From Streptomyces thermodiastaticus (GTDB lineage Bacteria; Actinomycetota; Actinomycetes; Streptomycetales; Streptomycetaceae): DNA of 64,000 nt. Location: assembly GCF_014656135.1 (NCBI RefSeq), contig NZ_BNBV01000021.1, positions 1 to 64,000 on the forward strand, written 5' to 3'. A program made the position numbers and the translations under genes. Positions 8,774-17,777 of this stretch are shown here, piece by piece; the stretch's first letter is position 1, and each line of letters starts with the position of its first letter. Below the pieces are notes generated by a model that made no database searches, was not told where the DNA came from, and saw only the letters and a list, made by a program, of their open reading frames with translations.

Positions 8774-10549
8774 ATGAAGGCATCGCGTGGTCCCGTGGCG
8801 GCAGTGAGCAGCATCGCGCCGAGCCCGGCGTCCTGCGCGGCTGCCGCGCGGGGTGCCGTCGCCCTGGCCGTCCCTCTCCTGCTCGGTGTGTGGACCGGGG
8901 CCGTGGTGCCCTCCGTGATCGCGGGCATCGGTGCCCTGTGGGGCGTCAGCCAGGACGGCTCCGATCCCTACCGCCGCAGGGTGCGGCGGCTGGGCGGCAT
9001 GGGTCTGTGCGCCGCGGCCGGTCTGCTCGCCGGTGAGCTGGCGCTGCGCAGCGGGCATCCGGCGGCCGTGACCGTCTGTCTGGTCGCCGCCGCCCTGGTG
9101 GCCGGGGCCGTCGGCCTGCGCGGCCGCATCGCCGCCGTGTGCGGCATGCATCTGCTGCTCGGCGTCACCATCGGCGGCGGCATCCCGGTACCGGGCCCGT
9201 GGTGGCACGCCCCGCTCGCGCTGCTCGCCGGGGTGCTCCTGGTCGTCGCGCTGTCCGCGGCCCCGTGGCTGTGGCGGCGTCACGGCATCGAGCGGGCCGC
9301 CGTGCGCGCCGTGTACCGGGCGGCCGCCGCGGCCCTGTCGGCGGCCGGCACCCCGGCGGCCGAGGACGCCCGGCGCCGCCTGACCGCGGCGCTCGACCAC
9401 GCCCACCAGGTGATGGACCGGCATCTGACGCACGACGGCCGGGAGCGGCCGGAGCGGGCGGCGCTGCGCGAGGCCTTCGACACGGGAGTCCGGCTGGGCG
9501 AGGTGACCTCGGCCCTGCTGTGGGAGGGCCGGCCGCTGCCGTCGCGCGCGACCGGGGTGCCCGCGCTGCTGGCCGCACGGCTGCTGCCGGCCGCGGGACG
9601 CCGTGCCGACCGCGCCGACGCCGACGTGCTCGAGCCGGCCGACGCGCGGGCGGTGCTGGGCACCGAGCCGGACACCCCGGGCCTGCGGGCGCTCGCCGCC
9701 CTGGCGGCACAGGCCGGCCGGGCACGCCCGCACGAGCTGCCCGCCCGGCTGCCGACGGCTCCCCGGCACGGCCGCGCCGCCCGGGTGCGCTACTCCATGC
9801 TGCTCGCGCTGTGCGTCCTCCTCGCCCAGGTGTGCGCCGAGGTGCTGCACGAGCCGCGCGGCTACTGGCTGCCGATGACGGTGGCCTTTGTCTACCAGCC
9901 GGACTTCGGGCCCGTCGCCCGGCGGGCGCTGCACCGTGTGGCCGGCACGGTCGCCGGGGTGGCCGCCCTCGGTACGGTGACCCTGCTGACCCAGAACACC
10001 TACGCGCTGATCGGCGCGGTGGCCGCCTTCGCCGCGCTGATGGCCGTCGGCGTACGCCGGCACTACGCGCTGGCCACGACCGGCCTGACCGCGATCGTGC
10101 TCGTCCTGGTGGATCTGCTCGGCGACCACCGGCAGCTGTACGGGCCGCGGATCCTGGACACCTCGCTGGCCTCCGCGATCGTCCTGGTCGCGCATCTCGT
10201 GCTGTGGCCCCGGTCGGCGGCGCAGCGGGCCGTCGCGCTCACCGAGGCCGCGGTGGGCGCCGCGCAGCGCTACGGCCGGCTGGCCGAAGAGGTCCCGCCG
10301 GCCCAGCGGCACGCGCTGCGCCGCGGCGCCTACCACCTGCTCGCCGAGGCGCGGCGGGCGGTGGACCACGCCCGGGGCGAGCCGGGCCGCCGCGGACGCG
10401 ACCTGCCCTTGCCGCAGGAGCTGGCGGAGGCCGTGACCACCGCGGAACGGCTGTGCGATGCCGTCAGCGCACGCACCGTCGCGGCCCGGCCCGTCGTCCG
10501 CCCCCACCCGGTCGCCCGGTGCGCGCCGGTCCGGCCGGTGGCAGGGTGA
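8774..10549 (+). CDS. FUSC-family membrane protein (aromatic acid exporter-like)
   Basis: A 591-aa integral membrane protein. An N-terminal block of about five hydrophobic helices (residues about 20-165) is followed by a cytosolic region and a second hydrophobic block (about 335-480), the repeated layout of the fusaric acid resistance/FUSC-like family. The conserved segment RGYWLPMTVAFVYQPDFGP marks the second block. Such proteins are thought to export aromatic or other toxic compounds, but the substrate here is unknown. ATG 8774 follows AAGGAG at a long 12-base spacing; the frame stays open upstream to 8531 without family resemblance. The LysR gene follows after 7 bases, suggesting co-transcription. 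Confidence 0.82.
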   Translation: MKASRGPVAAVSSIAPSPASCAAAARGAVALAVPLLLGVWTGAVVPSVIAGIGALWGVSQDGSDPYRRRVRRLGGMGLCAAAGLLAGELALRSGHPAAVTVCLVAAALVAGAVGLRGRIAAVCGMHLLLGVTIGGGIPVPGPWWHAPLALLAGVLLVVALSAAPWLWRRHGIERAAVRAVYRAAAAALSAAGTPAAEDARRRLTAALDHAHQVMDRHLTHDGRERPERAALREAFDTGVRLGEVTSALLWEGRPLPSRATGVPALLAARLLPAAGRRADRADADVLEPADARAVLGTEPDTPGLRALAALAAQAGRARPHELPARLPTAPRHGRAARVRYSMLLALCVLLAQVCAEVLHEPRGYWLPMTVAFVYQPDFGPVARRALHRVAGTVAGVAALGTVTLLTQNTYALIGAVAAFAALMAVGVRRHYALATTGLTAIVLVLVDLLGDHRQLYGPRILDTSLASAIVLVAHLVLWPRSAAQRAVALTEAAVGAAQRYGRLAEEVPPAQRHALRRGAYHLLAEARRAVDHARGEPGRRGRDLPLPQELAEAVTTAERLCDAVSARTVAARPVVRPHPVARCAPVRPVAG

Positions 10550-10556
10550 TCCGGCG

Positions 10557-11462
10557 ATGGATCTTCAGGTGCTGCGTTCCTTCCAGGCGGTGGCCGAGGG
10601 CCTGACGGTCACCGAGGCCGCCGCCGAGGCCCGCATCACCCAGCCCGCCCTGTCCCGGGCGCTGCGCCGGCTGGAGCAGGAGGTCGGCGCGGAACTGCTG
10701 CAGCGCGTCGGCCGGGTGCTGTGCCTGACCCCGGCGGGGCGGGTGTTCAAGGAGTACGTCGACGCCGCCCTGGACAGCTACGACCGGGGGCGGCGGGCGG
10801 TGGCCGAGGCCGTCCACCCGGACACGGGTCTGGTGTCCCTGGCCTTCCTGCACACCCTGGGCACCTGGCTGGTGCCCCGGCTGGTGACCGGGTTCCGCGA
10901 GGACTTCCCCGGCGTCCGCTTCGAGCTGTACCAGCACGGCGAGCAGGGCCTGGTCCGGCATCTGCTGGACGGCACCGCGGAACTGATGATCACCAGTGGT
11001 GACCCGGAGCACCCGCTGATCACCTGGCGGCGGCTGCTGGTCGAACCGCTGTGGCTGGCCGTGCCCGTCCGGCACCGTCTGGCCCGGCGCGGCCGGGTCC
11101 GCCTGGCCGAGGTCGCCGACGAGCCGTTCATCCTGCTCAAACCGGGCTACGGGCTGCGCAGCATCACCGAGTCGCTGTGCCGTGAGGCGGGATTCGGGCC
11201 GCGGGTCGCCTTCGAGGGCGAGGAGGTGCAGACCCTGCGCGGCCTGGTCGCGGCGGGGCTGGGCGTGTCCCTGATCCCCTCGTCGCCGGACACGGCCGCC
11301 ACCCCGGACTTCCCGATCCGCTATCTGGAACTGACCGACGTGCGCGGCGCCCGGGACATCGGCATCGCCTGGCTCACCGGGCGTGCCCTGCCGCCGGCGT
11401 CCCGCAGGTTCATCGACCACGCGCTGCGGGCCACGGCCGGTGCGGCGGACGGCCGGTGGTAG
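10557..11462 (+). CDS. LysR-family transcriptional regulator
   Basis: A 301-aa LysR regulator with an N-terminal winged helix-turn-helix (residues about 1-60, TVTEAAAEARITQPALSRAL) and a LysR substrate-binding domain (about 88-290) with the typical LVAAGLGVSLIPSS segment. It starts at ATG 10557, seven bases after the FUSC stop. It is the natural candidate regulator of the FUSC exporter, though in the unusual same-strand 3' arrangement rather than divergent. The inducer is unknown. Confidence 0.92.
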   Translation: MDLQVLRSFQAVAEGLTVTEAAAEARITQPALSRALRRLEQEVGAELLQRVGRVLCLTPAGRVFKEYVDAALDSYDRGRRAVAEAVHPDTGLVSLAFLHTLGTWLVPRLVTGFREDFPGVRFELYQHGEQGLVRHLLDGTAELMITSGDPEHPLITWRRLLVEPLWLAVPVRHRLARRGRVRLAEVADEPFILLKPGYGLRSITESLCREAGFGPRVAFEGEEVQTLRGLVAAGLGVSLIPSSPDTAATPDFPIRYLELTDVRGARDIGIAWLTGRALPPASRRFIDHALRATAGAADGRW

Positions 11463-11789
11463 CGGGGCGGGCCGCGCGCCGGGGCGGGCGGTGACACGGG
11501 CGCCAGGCCCCGCCGGTCGTGGCCGGGCACGCCTCCCCCGTTCGGCGGCTCCGCCTCGCCGTGCGGGCTGACATGCCGTTGCCTGGAGCAATGGGGCACT
11601 GCACGCGGCCGGGCGCCGCAGGCTGGTGGTCTTGACCAAGCCGTCGGGAGCTGTTGTGAACAGGCCGCCTGAGTCTTTCCGTGACGACGCCCGACCGGGC
11701 CCGGACCGCACGCCCGGGCTCCGGCCGGGACCGCCCGTGCCCGCCGCCCGGCCGCGATGCCCGTGGCCCGGACCGTGCCGGAGCGTGCG
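11463..11789. other. Intergenic region with DasR-like site
   Basis: No gene is seen in these 327 bases. The only structured element I find is the dre-like palindrome at 11627-11638, listed separately. Confidence 0.5.
11627..11638. promoter_or_regulatory. dre-like palindrome (candidate DasR operator)
   Basis: TGGTCTTGACCA differs at one position from the core TGGTCTAGACCA of the DasR-responsive element. It lies about 150 bases before the SpoIIE-phosphatase start and includes a TTGACC that could serve as -35. DasR is the GlcNAc-sensing GntR regulator of streptomycetes. Assignment is by motif only. Confidence 0.4.
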
Positions 11790-12950
11790 GTGAGACTGCC
11801 CCGGCGGGGCGGCACCGGCCGGGCACGGGCGCGCGACGGCCGGCCTCCGATGCCCGCGCCTCCGGCCTGGCTGCGCTGGCTGCCGTTCGGGTACCTGGTC
11901 GTGGTGCTCGCCATCGAGCCGCTCACCCCGGTGAACTGGCCGGTGAGCTTTCTGCTGATCGCCCTGCCGCTGATCGCCGCCTACGCCTACGGTCCGCTCG
12001 GTGTGACCGTCCTGACGGCGCTGGCGATCGTCTTCGAGGGGGTGCTGGCGGGGACGCCGTGCTGCGCGGGGCGTCCGGTGGCGTATCTGTGGGACCGGCA
12101 CTATGTGGCCAACTACCTGTGCACCGCGCTGGTGGGTGTGCTCGGCGGCCTCCTGGCCGTGCACCGGCTGCGCCGGGAACGCACCCTCGCCACGGTCCGC
12201 AGCGTCGCCGAGACCGCGCAGCGGGTGCTGCTGCGTCCGGTGCCGCGCCGGCTGCGGCAGGTGTCCGTGGAGACGCTGTACGTGTCCGCGGCGGCCGAGG
12301 CCCGCATCGGCGGCGACCTGTACGAGGTGATGTCCACGGAGTACGGCGTGCGGCTGCTCATCGGCGACGTCCGCGGCAAGGGCCTGGTCGCCGTGGAGAC
12401 CGCTGCGGCGATGCTGGGCTCCTTCCGGGAGGCGGCGTACGAGGAGCCCGACCTGATCGCCCTGGCCCGGCGCATGGAGCGCAGCATGAGCCGCCACGCC
12501 GCCCAGCTGCCCGGCGACGAGGCGGCCGAACGCTTCGTCACCGCGGTCTTCGCGGAGATCCCCGACCACGAGCCGGTGGTGCGCCTGGTCAACTGCGGTC
12601 ACCCGCCGCCGCTGCTGATCCGCAAGGGCGGGGCCACCGAGCCGCTGCACGGCGACCCGGCGCCGCCCATCAATCTGGGCGTGCTGACCGGCGACGGCTA
12701 CCAGCTGCAGGTCGAGCCCTTCCAGCCGGGCGACCAGCTGCTGCTGTACACCGACGGGGTCACCGAGACCCGTGATGCGGACGGCCGTTTCTATCCGCTG
12801 GCCGAGCGGGTCGCTCCGTGGGCCGGGCTGCCGCCCCGGCAGCTCCTGGACCGGCTGCACGACGACCTCGTCGCCTACAGCGCCGGGCGGCTCGACGACG
12901 ACATCGCGGCGCTCGTCGCCCACCGTCTGCCCGGGCCGGGCCACATCTGA
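11790..12950 (+). CDS. Membrane-anchored SpoIIE-family (PP2C) phosphatase
   Basis: A 386-aa protein with three or four N-terminal transmembrane helices (WLPFGYLVVVLAIEP through LVGVLGGLLAVHRL), then a SpoIIE/PPM serine phosphatase domain (last 240 residues or so). The metal-binding motifs are present: GGDLYEV, GDVRGKGL, the CGHPPPLL block, YTDGVTETRDADGRF and the DDDIAALV end. Such proteins dephosphorylate anti-sigma-factor antagonists (STAS proteins); no cognate anti-sigma/STAS pair is adjacent. GTG 11790 is preferred because GGAG lies 6-7 bases upstream; ATG 11757 and ATG 11850 are in-frame alternatives with poor ribosome sites. Confidence 0.85.
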   Translation: MRLPRRGGTGRARARDGRPPMPAPPAWLRWLPFGYLVVVLAIEPLTPVNWPVSFLLIALPLIAAYAYGPLGVTVLTALAIVFEGVLAGTPCCAGRPVAYLWDRHYVANYLCTALVGVLGGLLAVHRLRRERTLATVRSVAETAQRVLLRPVPRRLRQVSVETLYVSAAAEARIGGDLYEVMSTEYGVRLLIGDVRGKGLVAVETAAAMLGSFREAAYEEPDLIALARRMERSMSRHAAQLPGDEAAERFVTAVFAEIPDHEPVVRLVNCGHPPPLLIRKGGATEPLHGDPAPPINLGVLTGDGYQLQVEPFQPGDQLLLYTDGVTETRDADGRFYPLAERVAPWAGLPPRQLLDRLHDDLVAYSAGRLDDDIAALVAHRLPGPGHI

Positions 12951-12992
12951 GGTCCGTGCTCCGCCGTCCTCACCGCATCCGGCTCGGCGTGA

Positions 12993-14624
12993 TCAGCCGG
13001 CCGGTGGCGGCTGCTGTCCGGCCCGGCGGTCGCGGCTGCGCGCGCGCCCCGCGCCGGTCCAGGTCCGGCGCAGCCGGTGCCGCAGGGCGGCGCGTGCGGC
13101 GTTGGCGCCCGGCGCCCCGTGCACGCCGCCGCCCGGGTGCGCCCCGGCGGACGCCAGGAACAGGCCGGGCACGGGCGTCGCGGGGCGCCCGGTGCCGGGC
13201 ACCGGGCGGAACACGGCCTGCTGGTGCAGGGCGGTGGTGCCGCCGTTGACGGCACCGGCGTCCAGGTTGCGGTCGAGCGCCTGCAGTGTGGGCGGGGCGA
13301 GGACCCGGCGGGCGCGGACGACGGCGCGGAAGCCGGGGGCGAACCGCTCGACCTGGCGTTCCACCCGGTCCGCCATGATCTCCTGCTCCCGGGTGTCCCA
13401 GACGCCGGTCAGCCCTTCCCCGCCCGCGTCGCCGGTGACCTCGCGCGGTACGTGGGTGTAGGCCCACGCGGACTCGGTGCCGAGCGGCGAGCGGGTGGCG
13501 TCGGTGGTGGTCATCTGGCCGAACAGCGCGAACGGCCGGTCGGGCACCTGCCGCATCGCGATCTGCGCGGCGAAGCGGGTCAGCTCGTCCACGCCGTCGG
13601 CCAGGTGGACGGTGCCCGCGCCCGCCGGGCCCTCGGTGGCCCAGGGGACCGGCCCGTCCAGCGCCCAGTCCACCTTGAAGGTGGCGAAGTCCCACTGGAA
13701 GCGGTGCAGGTCGGCCAGCAGCCGGGCGGGCAGGTACTCGGCGCCGACGAGCCGGCCGTACAGCACCGGCACAGCGACGTCGGCGAGGACGGCGTGCCGC
13801 GCGGGGACCTCCTCCCCGCCGGCGGTCAGCACGCCCACGGCGCGGCCGCCGCGGACGACGATCCGTGCCACCCGCTGCCGGCAGCGCAGCACACCGCCGC
13901 GGGCCCGCAGGCGAGCGGCGAGAGCGGCGGTGAGGGCGCCGGCCCCGCCGACCGGGACGGGAAAACCGCAGGTCTGGCCGAGCATGGACATCAGCCAGCC
14001 GAATCCGCCGCTGATCGCGGACTCCGGTGCCAGGTCGGCGTGGAGCGCGTTGCCGGCCAGCAGCAGCCTGCCGCCCTCGCCGCGGAACTCCTCCTCGCCC
14101 AGCCGGCGCACCGGCAGCAGCAGGGTGCGGGCCAGCCGCAGCCCGCCCGCGGCGCGCACGCGGGCGGCGAGCCGCAGGGCGGGCCGCACCGGCGGGAACG
14201 GGCCGAGCAGCGCGTCGGTCAGTTCGGTGCCCACGTGCTGCCACATCCTGTGCAGGCGGCGCCAGGCGTCGCCGTCCCCGGCGGCGAAGGCGTCCAGCGA
14301 GGCGGCGGTGACGTCGACGCTCCGGTCGAGGACGGCGCACCGGCCGTCGCTCAGCGGGTGCGCCAGCACGTGCGGGGCGTGGGTCCAGCGCAGGCCGTGG
14401 TCCGCCAGGCGCAGGCGGGCGATGACCGGGGAGGCGGCCGCGAACGGGTAGAAGGAGCTGAACAGGTCGTTGACGAAGGCGGGGTCCACGCCGCGGTCGT
14501 GACGGACCGCGCCGCCCGGCTCGGGCTGCTCCTCCAGGACCTCCACGCTCCAGCCCGCGTCGGCCAGCAGGTTCGCCGCGACCAGTCCGTTCGGGCCGGC
14601 CCCGACGACCACCGCGTCAGGCAT
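12993..14624 (-). CDS. FAD-dependent oxidoreductase, phytoene desaturase-like (COG1233 type)
   Basis: A 543-aa flavoprotein with an N-terminal Rossmann motif VVGAGPNGLVAANLLADAGW and the C-terminal family block GLFLASAGAHPGGGVHGAPG. This relates it to the phytoene dehydrogenase/carotenoid isomerase-like superfamily. The family is broad and the substrate is unknown. There are no carotenoid genes nearby, so I do not call it crtI. ATG 14624 lies 8 bases inside the upstream SRPBCC gene, so the two are translationally coupled and probably act on the same hydrophobic ligand (inference). It is convergent with the phosphatase gene. Confidence 0.85.
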   Translation of the reverse strand: MPDAVVVGAGPNGLVAANLLADAGWSVEVLEEQPEPGGAVRHDRGVDPAFVNDLFSSFYPFAAASPVIARLRLADHGLRWTHAPHVLAHPLSDGRCAVLDRSVDVTAASLDAFAAGDGDAWRRLHRMWQHVGTELTDALLGPFPPVRPALRLAARVRAAGGLRLARTLLLPVRRLGEEEFRGEGGRLLLAGNALHADLAPESAISGGFGWLMSMLGQTCGFPVPVGGAGALTAALAARLRARGGVLRCRQRVARIVVRGGRAVGVLTAGGEEVPARHAVLADVAVPVLYGRLVGAEYLPARLLADLHRFQWDFATFKVDWALDGPVPWATEGPAGAGTVHLADGVDELTRFAAQIAMRQVPDRPFALFGQMTTTDATRSPLGTESAWAYTHVPREVTGDAGGEGLTGVWDTREQEIMADRVERQVERFAPGFRAVVRARRVLAPPTLQALDRNLDAGAVNGGTTALHQQAVFRPVPGTGRPATPVPGLFLASAGAHPGGGVHGAPGANAARAALRHRLRRTWTGAGRARSRDRRAGQQPPPAG

Positions 14625-15114
14625 GCGCCGCCCCCGGCCCGGTGTGCGGTGCGGGCCCGGGCCCGGCCCGGTCCCGCGCTTGGGCGTCCTGCTCGCAGCA
14701 GCGGGCGAGCCGGACGAGCATGGCACGGTGCCGGAGCTGGATCAGTGCCTCGACGCCCACGTTGTGCAGCAGGCCGCCGGCTCCCTGCAGCGGGTGCTCG
14801 TCGACGATCACCAGGCAGTGCTCGCCCCACGGGCGCAGTTCCAGCGCGATCCGTGCCGTGCCGAGGAAACCCGCCTTGGCCTCCAGTTCGAGCAGGGAGC
14901 CCTCCACGCAGTGGCGGACGACGGTCTGGTCGGTCAGACTCACCGGGCCCAGGCGCACCTGGAACTCGAGCGTTGCGCCCAGCGCGGGCCACTGTCCGCG
15001 CACCGGTGTGGTGGAGGACGTGCCCACGACCCACTCCCCGTAGCGGGTGCCGTCCGCGAGGACGTTCCACACCGTCCCGGGAGCGGCCTTGATCAGACGG
15101 TGCCGGACTGCCAC
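14617..15114 (-). CDS. SRPBCC (START/Bet v1-like) protein
   Basis: A 165-aa protein of the SRPBCC helix-grip superfamily, which binds hydrophobic ligands. The N-terminal AAPGTVWNVLADGTRYGEWV, central strands and C-terminal long helix (LHNVGVEALIQLRHRAMLVRL) fit the fold. Start GTG 15114 follows GGAGG by 5 bases and gives the usual length; the frame is open further upstream without a ribosome site. It is the first gene of a two-gene unit with the FAD oxidoreductase. The C-terminal end is a Pro/Gly/Ala tail. Confidence 0.82.
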   Translation of the reverse strand: MAVRHRLIKAAPGTVWNVLADGTRYGEWVVGTSSTTPVRGQWPALGATLEFQVRLGPVSLTDQTVVRHCVEGSLLELEAKAGFLGTARIALELRPWGEHCLVIVDEHPLQGAGGLLHNVGVEALIQLRHRAMLVRLARCCEQDAQARDRAGPGPAPHTGPGAAHA

Positions 15115-15229
15115 TCGTACCTCCGCGGGGTCGCTGCCGGCGCATGCCGTCGCCGAGTGCCCCGCACGGCACCCCGCCAACCGTGCACGCCTGGCACGCC
15201 ACCTCGCCGGCCGTCACGCGCGGGGCGGG

Positions 15230-16315
15230 TCAGGGGCGCTGGTCCGGGCGGGACTCGGGCGGGGCGGCGGGCACCGGCGGCAGGGCGAGGTGGGCGAGGT
15301 CGTGCGGCGGCGGGGTGGACACCGGCCACAGGGGCGCCTGGGTGCCGTCGGCGACCGCGGCCGGGGCGTCGGTGAGGTTCATGCGGTCCCGCAGCCGCCC
15401 GTAGAAGTCCATCGGGCCGAGGCGGACGGCGCGCAGCCGGCGCGGCGCGGCGTACACGCCGATCCAGTCGCCCGGGTCGAGCACGCCGCGCAGCTGGCCG
15501 TCGATGCTGACGGCGGCCTGTCCGGAGTGCTGCAGGATGCGCAGGGCGAGGGGTTCGTCGGGGGCGGCCACGACGGAGCGGTCGAAGGTCATGTGCGGGG
15601 CGACGGGGGTGAACACCAGGGCGTCGGCGCGCGGGGAGACCACGGGGCCGCCGGCGGCGAAGCTGTAGGCGGTCGAGCCCGTCGGGGTGGCGACCAGCAG
15701 CGCGTCGGCGGAGTAGGAGGCCAGCAGCCGTCCGGCGATGTACACCGCGGCCGACACCTGCCGGTCGCGGGCGAGTTTCTCCACGACGACGTCGTTGAGG
15801 GCAGTGACGTTCAGGGCGACGCCCCAGTCCCCGCCGGCGGCGCAGTCGGTGCGCACCCGGGGCGGGGGCAGCATGGGCCGGCGGCCGTAGCGCATGAGTT
15901 CCCCGATGCCGGGGGGCACGTCCAGGCGGCGTGAGGCGCGCAAGGTGAGCAGCATGCGGCTCTCGACGTGCATCCGGTCCTGGGCGACGGCGTCCAGCGC
16001 GGTGTGCACGGTGGAGGCGGGCACCTCGGTGAGGAACCCGACCCGGCCGAGGTCGACGCCGAGGACCAGGGCGTCGTGTTCGGCGGCCAGCCGGGCGCCG
16101 CGCAGGAAGGTGCCGTCGCCGCCGAGGGTGACGATGAGGTCGGGGTCGCCGGCGGCCTCGACCTCCGCGTGGGCGTGGCGGCGGCCGTCCTGCCACACGT
16201 CGATGTCGGCGCAGGGCACGTCGTTCCCGGCGGCCCATGCGCGCACCACGTCCGCGGCGGCCACGGCCTCGCTCCGTCCTCCGTGCACGACCAGGCCGAT
16301 ACGGCGCACCGTCAC
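15230..16315 (-). CDS. NAD(+)/NADH kinase
   Basis: Phosphorylates NAD(H) to NADP(H). The 361-aa protein has the family GGDGT motif (IVTLGGDGTFLRGARLA) and the NE/D-type second block ATPTGSTAYSFAAGGPVVSP, followed by the all-beta C-terminal domain. GTG 16315 follows GGAG by 6 bases (protein start MTVRRIGLVVHGGR). The C-terminal ~45 residues are Pro-rich and beyond the usual domain. Streptomycetes commonly carry more than one NAD kinase, so this may be the secondary copy. It is divergent from the chitinase gene. Confidence 0.9.
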   Translation of the reverse strand: MTVRRIGLVVHGGRSEAVAAADVVRAWAAGNDVPCADIDVWQDGRRHAHAEVEAAGDPDLIVTLGGDGTFLRGARLAAEHDALVLGVDLGRVGFLTEVPASTVHTALDAVAQDRMHVESRMLLTLRASRRLDVPPGIGELMRYGRRPMLPPPRVRTDCAAGGDWGVALNVTALNDVVVEKLARDRQVSAAVYIAGRLLASYSADALLVATPTGSTAYSFAAGGPVVSPRADALVFTPVAPHMTFDRSVVAAPDEPLALRILQHSGQAAVSIDGQLRGVLDPGDWIGVYAAPRRLRAVRLGPMDFYGRLRDRMNLTDAPAAVADGTQAPLWPVSTPPPHDLAHLALPPVPAAPPESRPDQRP

Positions 16316-16457
16316 ATCCGTCTCCGAGTCGGCTCGCAGTGTCAAACGGACCCGGCGACATCCTCGCCGCACCGTCCGGCCGGGGCGGGCAACGCCACGC
16401 CGCCGTCTCGGACGAGGCGGTGCGGCGGTATCGCACCCGCCAGGCAAAGAACACGTA

Positions 16458-16493
16458 TGGTCCAGCCCAAAAGACCCCCCGTGGTCCAGACCA
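16458..16493. promoter_or_regulatory. Two 12-bp direct repeats, dre-like (DasR / chitinase control)
   Basis: TGGTCCAGCCCA at 16458-16469 and TGGTCCAGACCA at 16482-16493 are direct repeats at 24-base spacing. The second is palindromic and close to the DasR operator core TGGTCTAGACCA. Paired 12-bp repeats of this kind are known in streptomycete chitinase promoters. A TTGACG hexamer at 16499-16504 immediately follows and may be the -35 element. Confidence 0.65.
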
Positions 16494-16561
16494 ATCTATT
16501 GACGTGCTCTCATCACACTAGGGAAGCTGGGGCCTCTCCCCGACCCCACTGGAGGCACGCA

Positions 16562-17770
16562 GTGAGACGTCTTCGCGCATGCCTGGGCGCGGCCGCCGCC
16601 GTCGGCCTGGCCGCCGCCGCGACCACCGCCCTGGCCGCCCCGAGCGCCTCGGGCGCCACCGCCCGGCTGAGCGACCGCTGGTATGCCGCCGCCCCGTACC
16701 TGATGCCGCTGGACAACGATCCACCGGACGCCGCCGCCATCATGGACGCCACCGGTCTGAAGTCCTTCCAGCTCGCCTTCGTGCTGGCGCCCGACGGCGG
16801 GGGCTGCACCCCGACCTGGGGCGGCAAGACTCCGGTCTCCTCCGACACGGCCGTCGAGTCCGTCATCGACACCATCCGCGCCAAGGGCGGCGACGTCTCG
16901 GTCTCCATCGGCGGCTACGGCGGCACCAAGCTCGGCCAGGCCTGCGCCGACCCGGCCGCCACGGCAGCCGCCTACCAGCAGGTCATCACCAAGTACGACC
17001 TGCACGCCATCGACTTCGATCTGGAGGAGCCGGAGTACGAGAACGCGGCGGCCGTCCACAACGAGATCGGCGCCGCGAAGATCCTGCAGCAGAACAACCC
17101 GGACCTGTACGTGTCGGTCACCACGGCCGGCACGGCGGACGGCACCGGCTGGTTCGGCAAGCAGATGCTGCTGGAGGCGAAGTCCCAGGGCTTCACCCCG
17201 AACAACTTCTCCATCATGCCGTTCGACGGCGGCTTCGACGGCGGCGCGGCCTCCCAGATCGACGCGCTGACCGACTTCAACCGGATCCTGCAGTCCACCT
17301 TCGGCTGGGACGAGGCCACCGCCTACGCCCACGAAGGCTTCTCCGGGATGAACGGCCGCAGCGACACCGGGGAGTTCTTCACCCAGGACGACTTCCGCAC
17401 CGTGCTGGACTTCGCCACCAGCCACCACATGGACCGCTTCACCTTCTGGTCGCTCAACCGCGACCGCCAGTGCTCCCCGCCGGACAACGGCGGCCGCACC
17501 TCCGGCACCTGCTCCAGCGTTCCGCAGGAGTCCTGGGACTTCGCGAAGTTCTCGGTGACCTTCGCCGGGGCGACCCCGCCCACCGAGCCCACCGACCCCA
17601 CACCGCCCGCCGGCACCGAGTGCAAGCCGGCCTGGGACCCGGCCACCGCATACACCGGCGGCAGCGAGGTGTCGTACGGCGGGCACAACTGGAAGGCCAA
17701 GTGGTGGACCCAGAACGAGACCCCCGGCGCCTCGCCGTGGGGGCCGTGGGAGGACGAGGGCGCCTGCTGA
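16562..17770 (+). CDS. Secreted GH18-type chitinase with C-terminal chitin-binding domain
   Basis: A 402-aa secreted glycosidase. The Sec signal peptide ends near residue 33 (LAAPSASGA). A GH18 TIM-barrel domain (about 38-345) contains VSVSIGGYGG and the catalytic strand H148-A-I-D151-F-D153-L-E155. The last three catalytic residues of DGxDxDxE are kept, but the first DG is replaced by HA. A Pro/Thr linker leads to a CBM5/12-like domain (about 355-402, WDPATAYTGGSEVSYGGHNW). GTG 16562 follows GGAGG. The dre-like repeats upstream fit regulation by GlcNAc/chitin. Confidence 0.88.
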   Translation: MRRLRACLGAAAAVGLAAAATTALAAPSASGATARLSDRWYAAAPYLMPLDNDPPDAAAIMDATGLKSFQLAFVLAPDGGGCTPTWGGKTPVSSDTAVESVIDTIRAKGGDVSVSIGGYGGTKLGQACADPAATAAAYQQVITKYDLHAIDFDLEEPEYENAAAVHNEIGAAKILQQNNPDLYVSVTTAGTADGTGWFGKQMLLEAKSQGFTPNNFSIMPFDGGFDGGAASQIDALTDFNRILQSTFGWDEATAYAHEGFSGMNGRSDTGEFFTQDDFRTVLDFATSHHMDRFTFWSLNRDRQCSPPDNGGRTSGTCSSVPQESWDFAKFSVTFAGATPPTEPTDPTPPAGTECKPAWDPATAYTGGSEVSYGGHNWKAKWWTQNETPGASPWGPWEDEGAC

Positions 17771-17777
17771 GGAACCC

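Noticed and set aside
12993..14624. Calling the FAD oxidoreductase a phytoene desaturase (crtI)
   Set aside because: The superfamily is broad and no crtB, crtE or other carotenoid gene is in the window.
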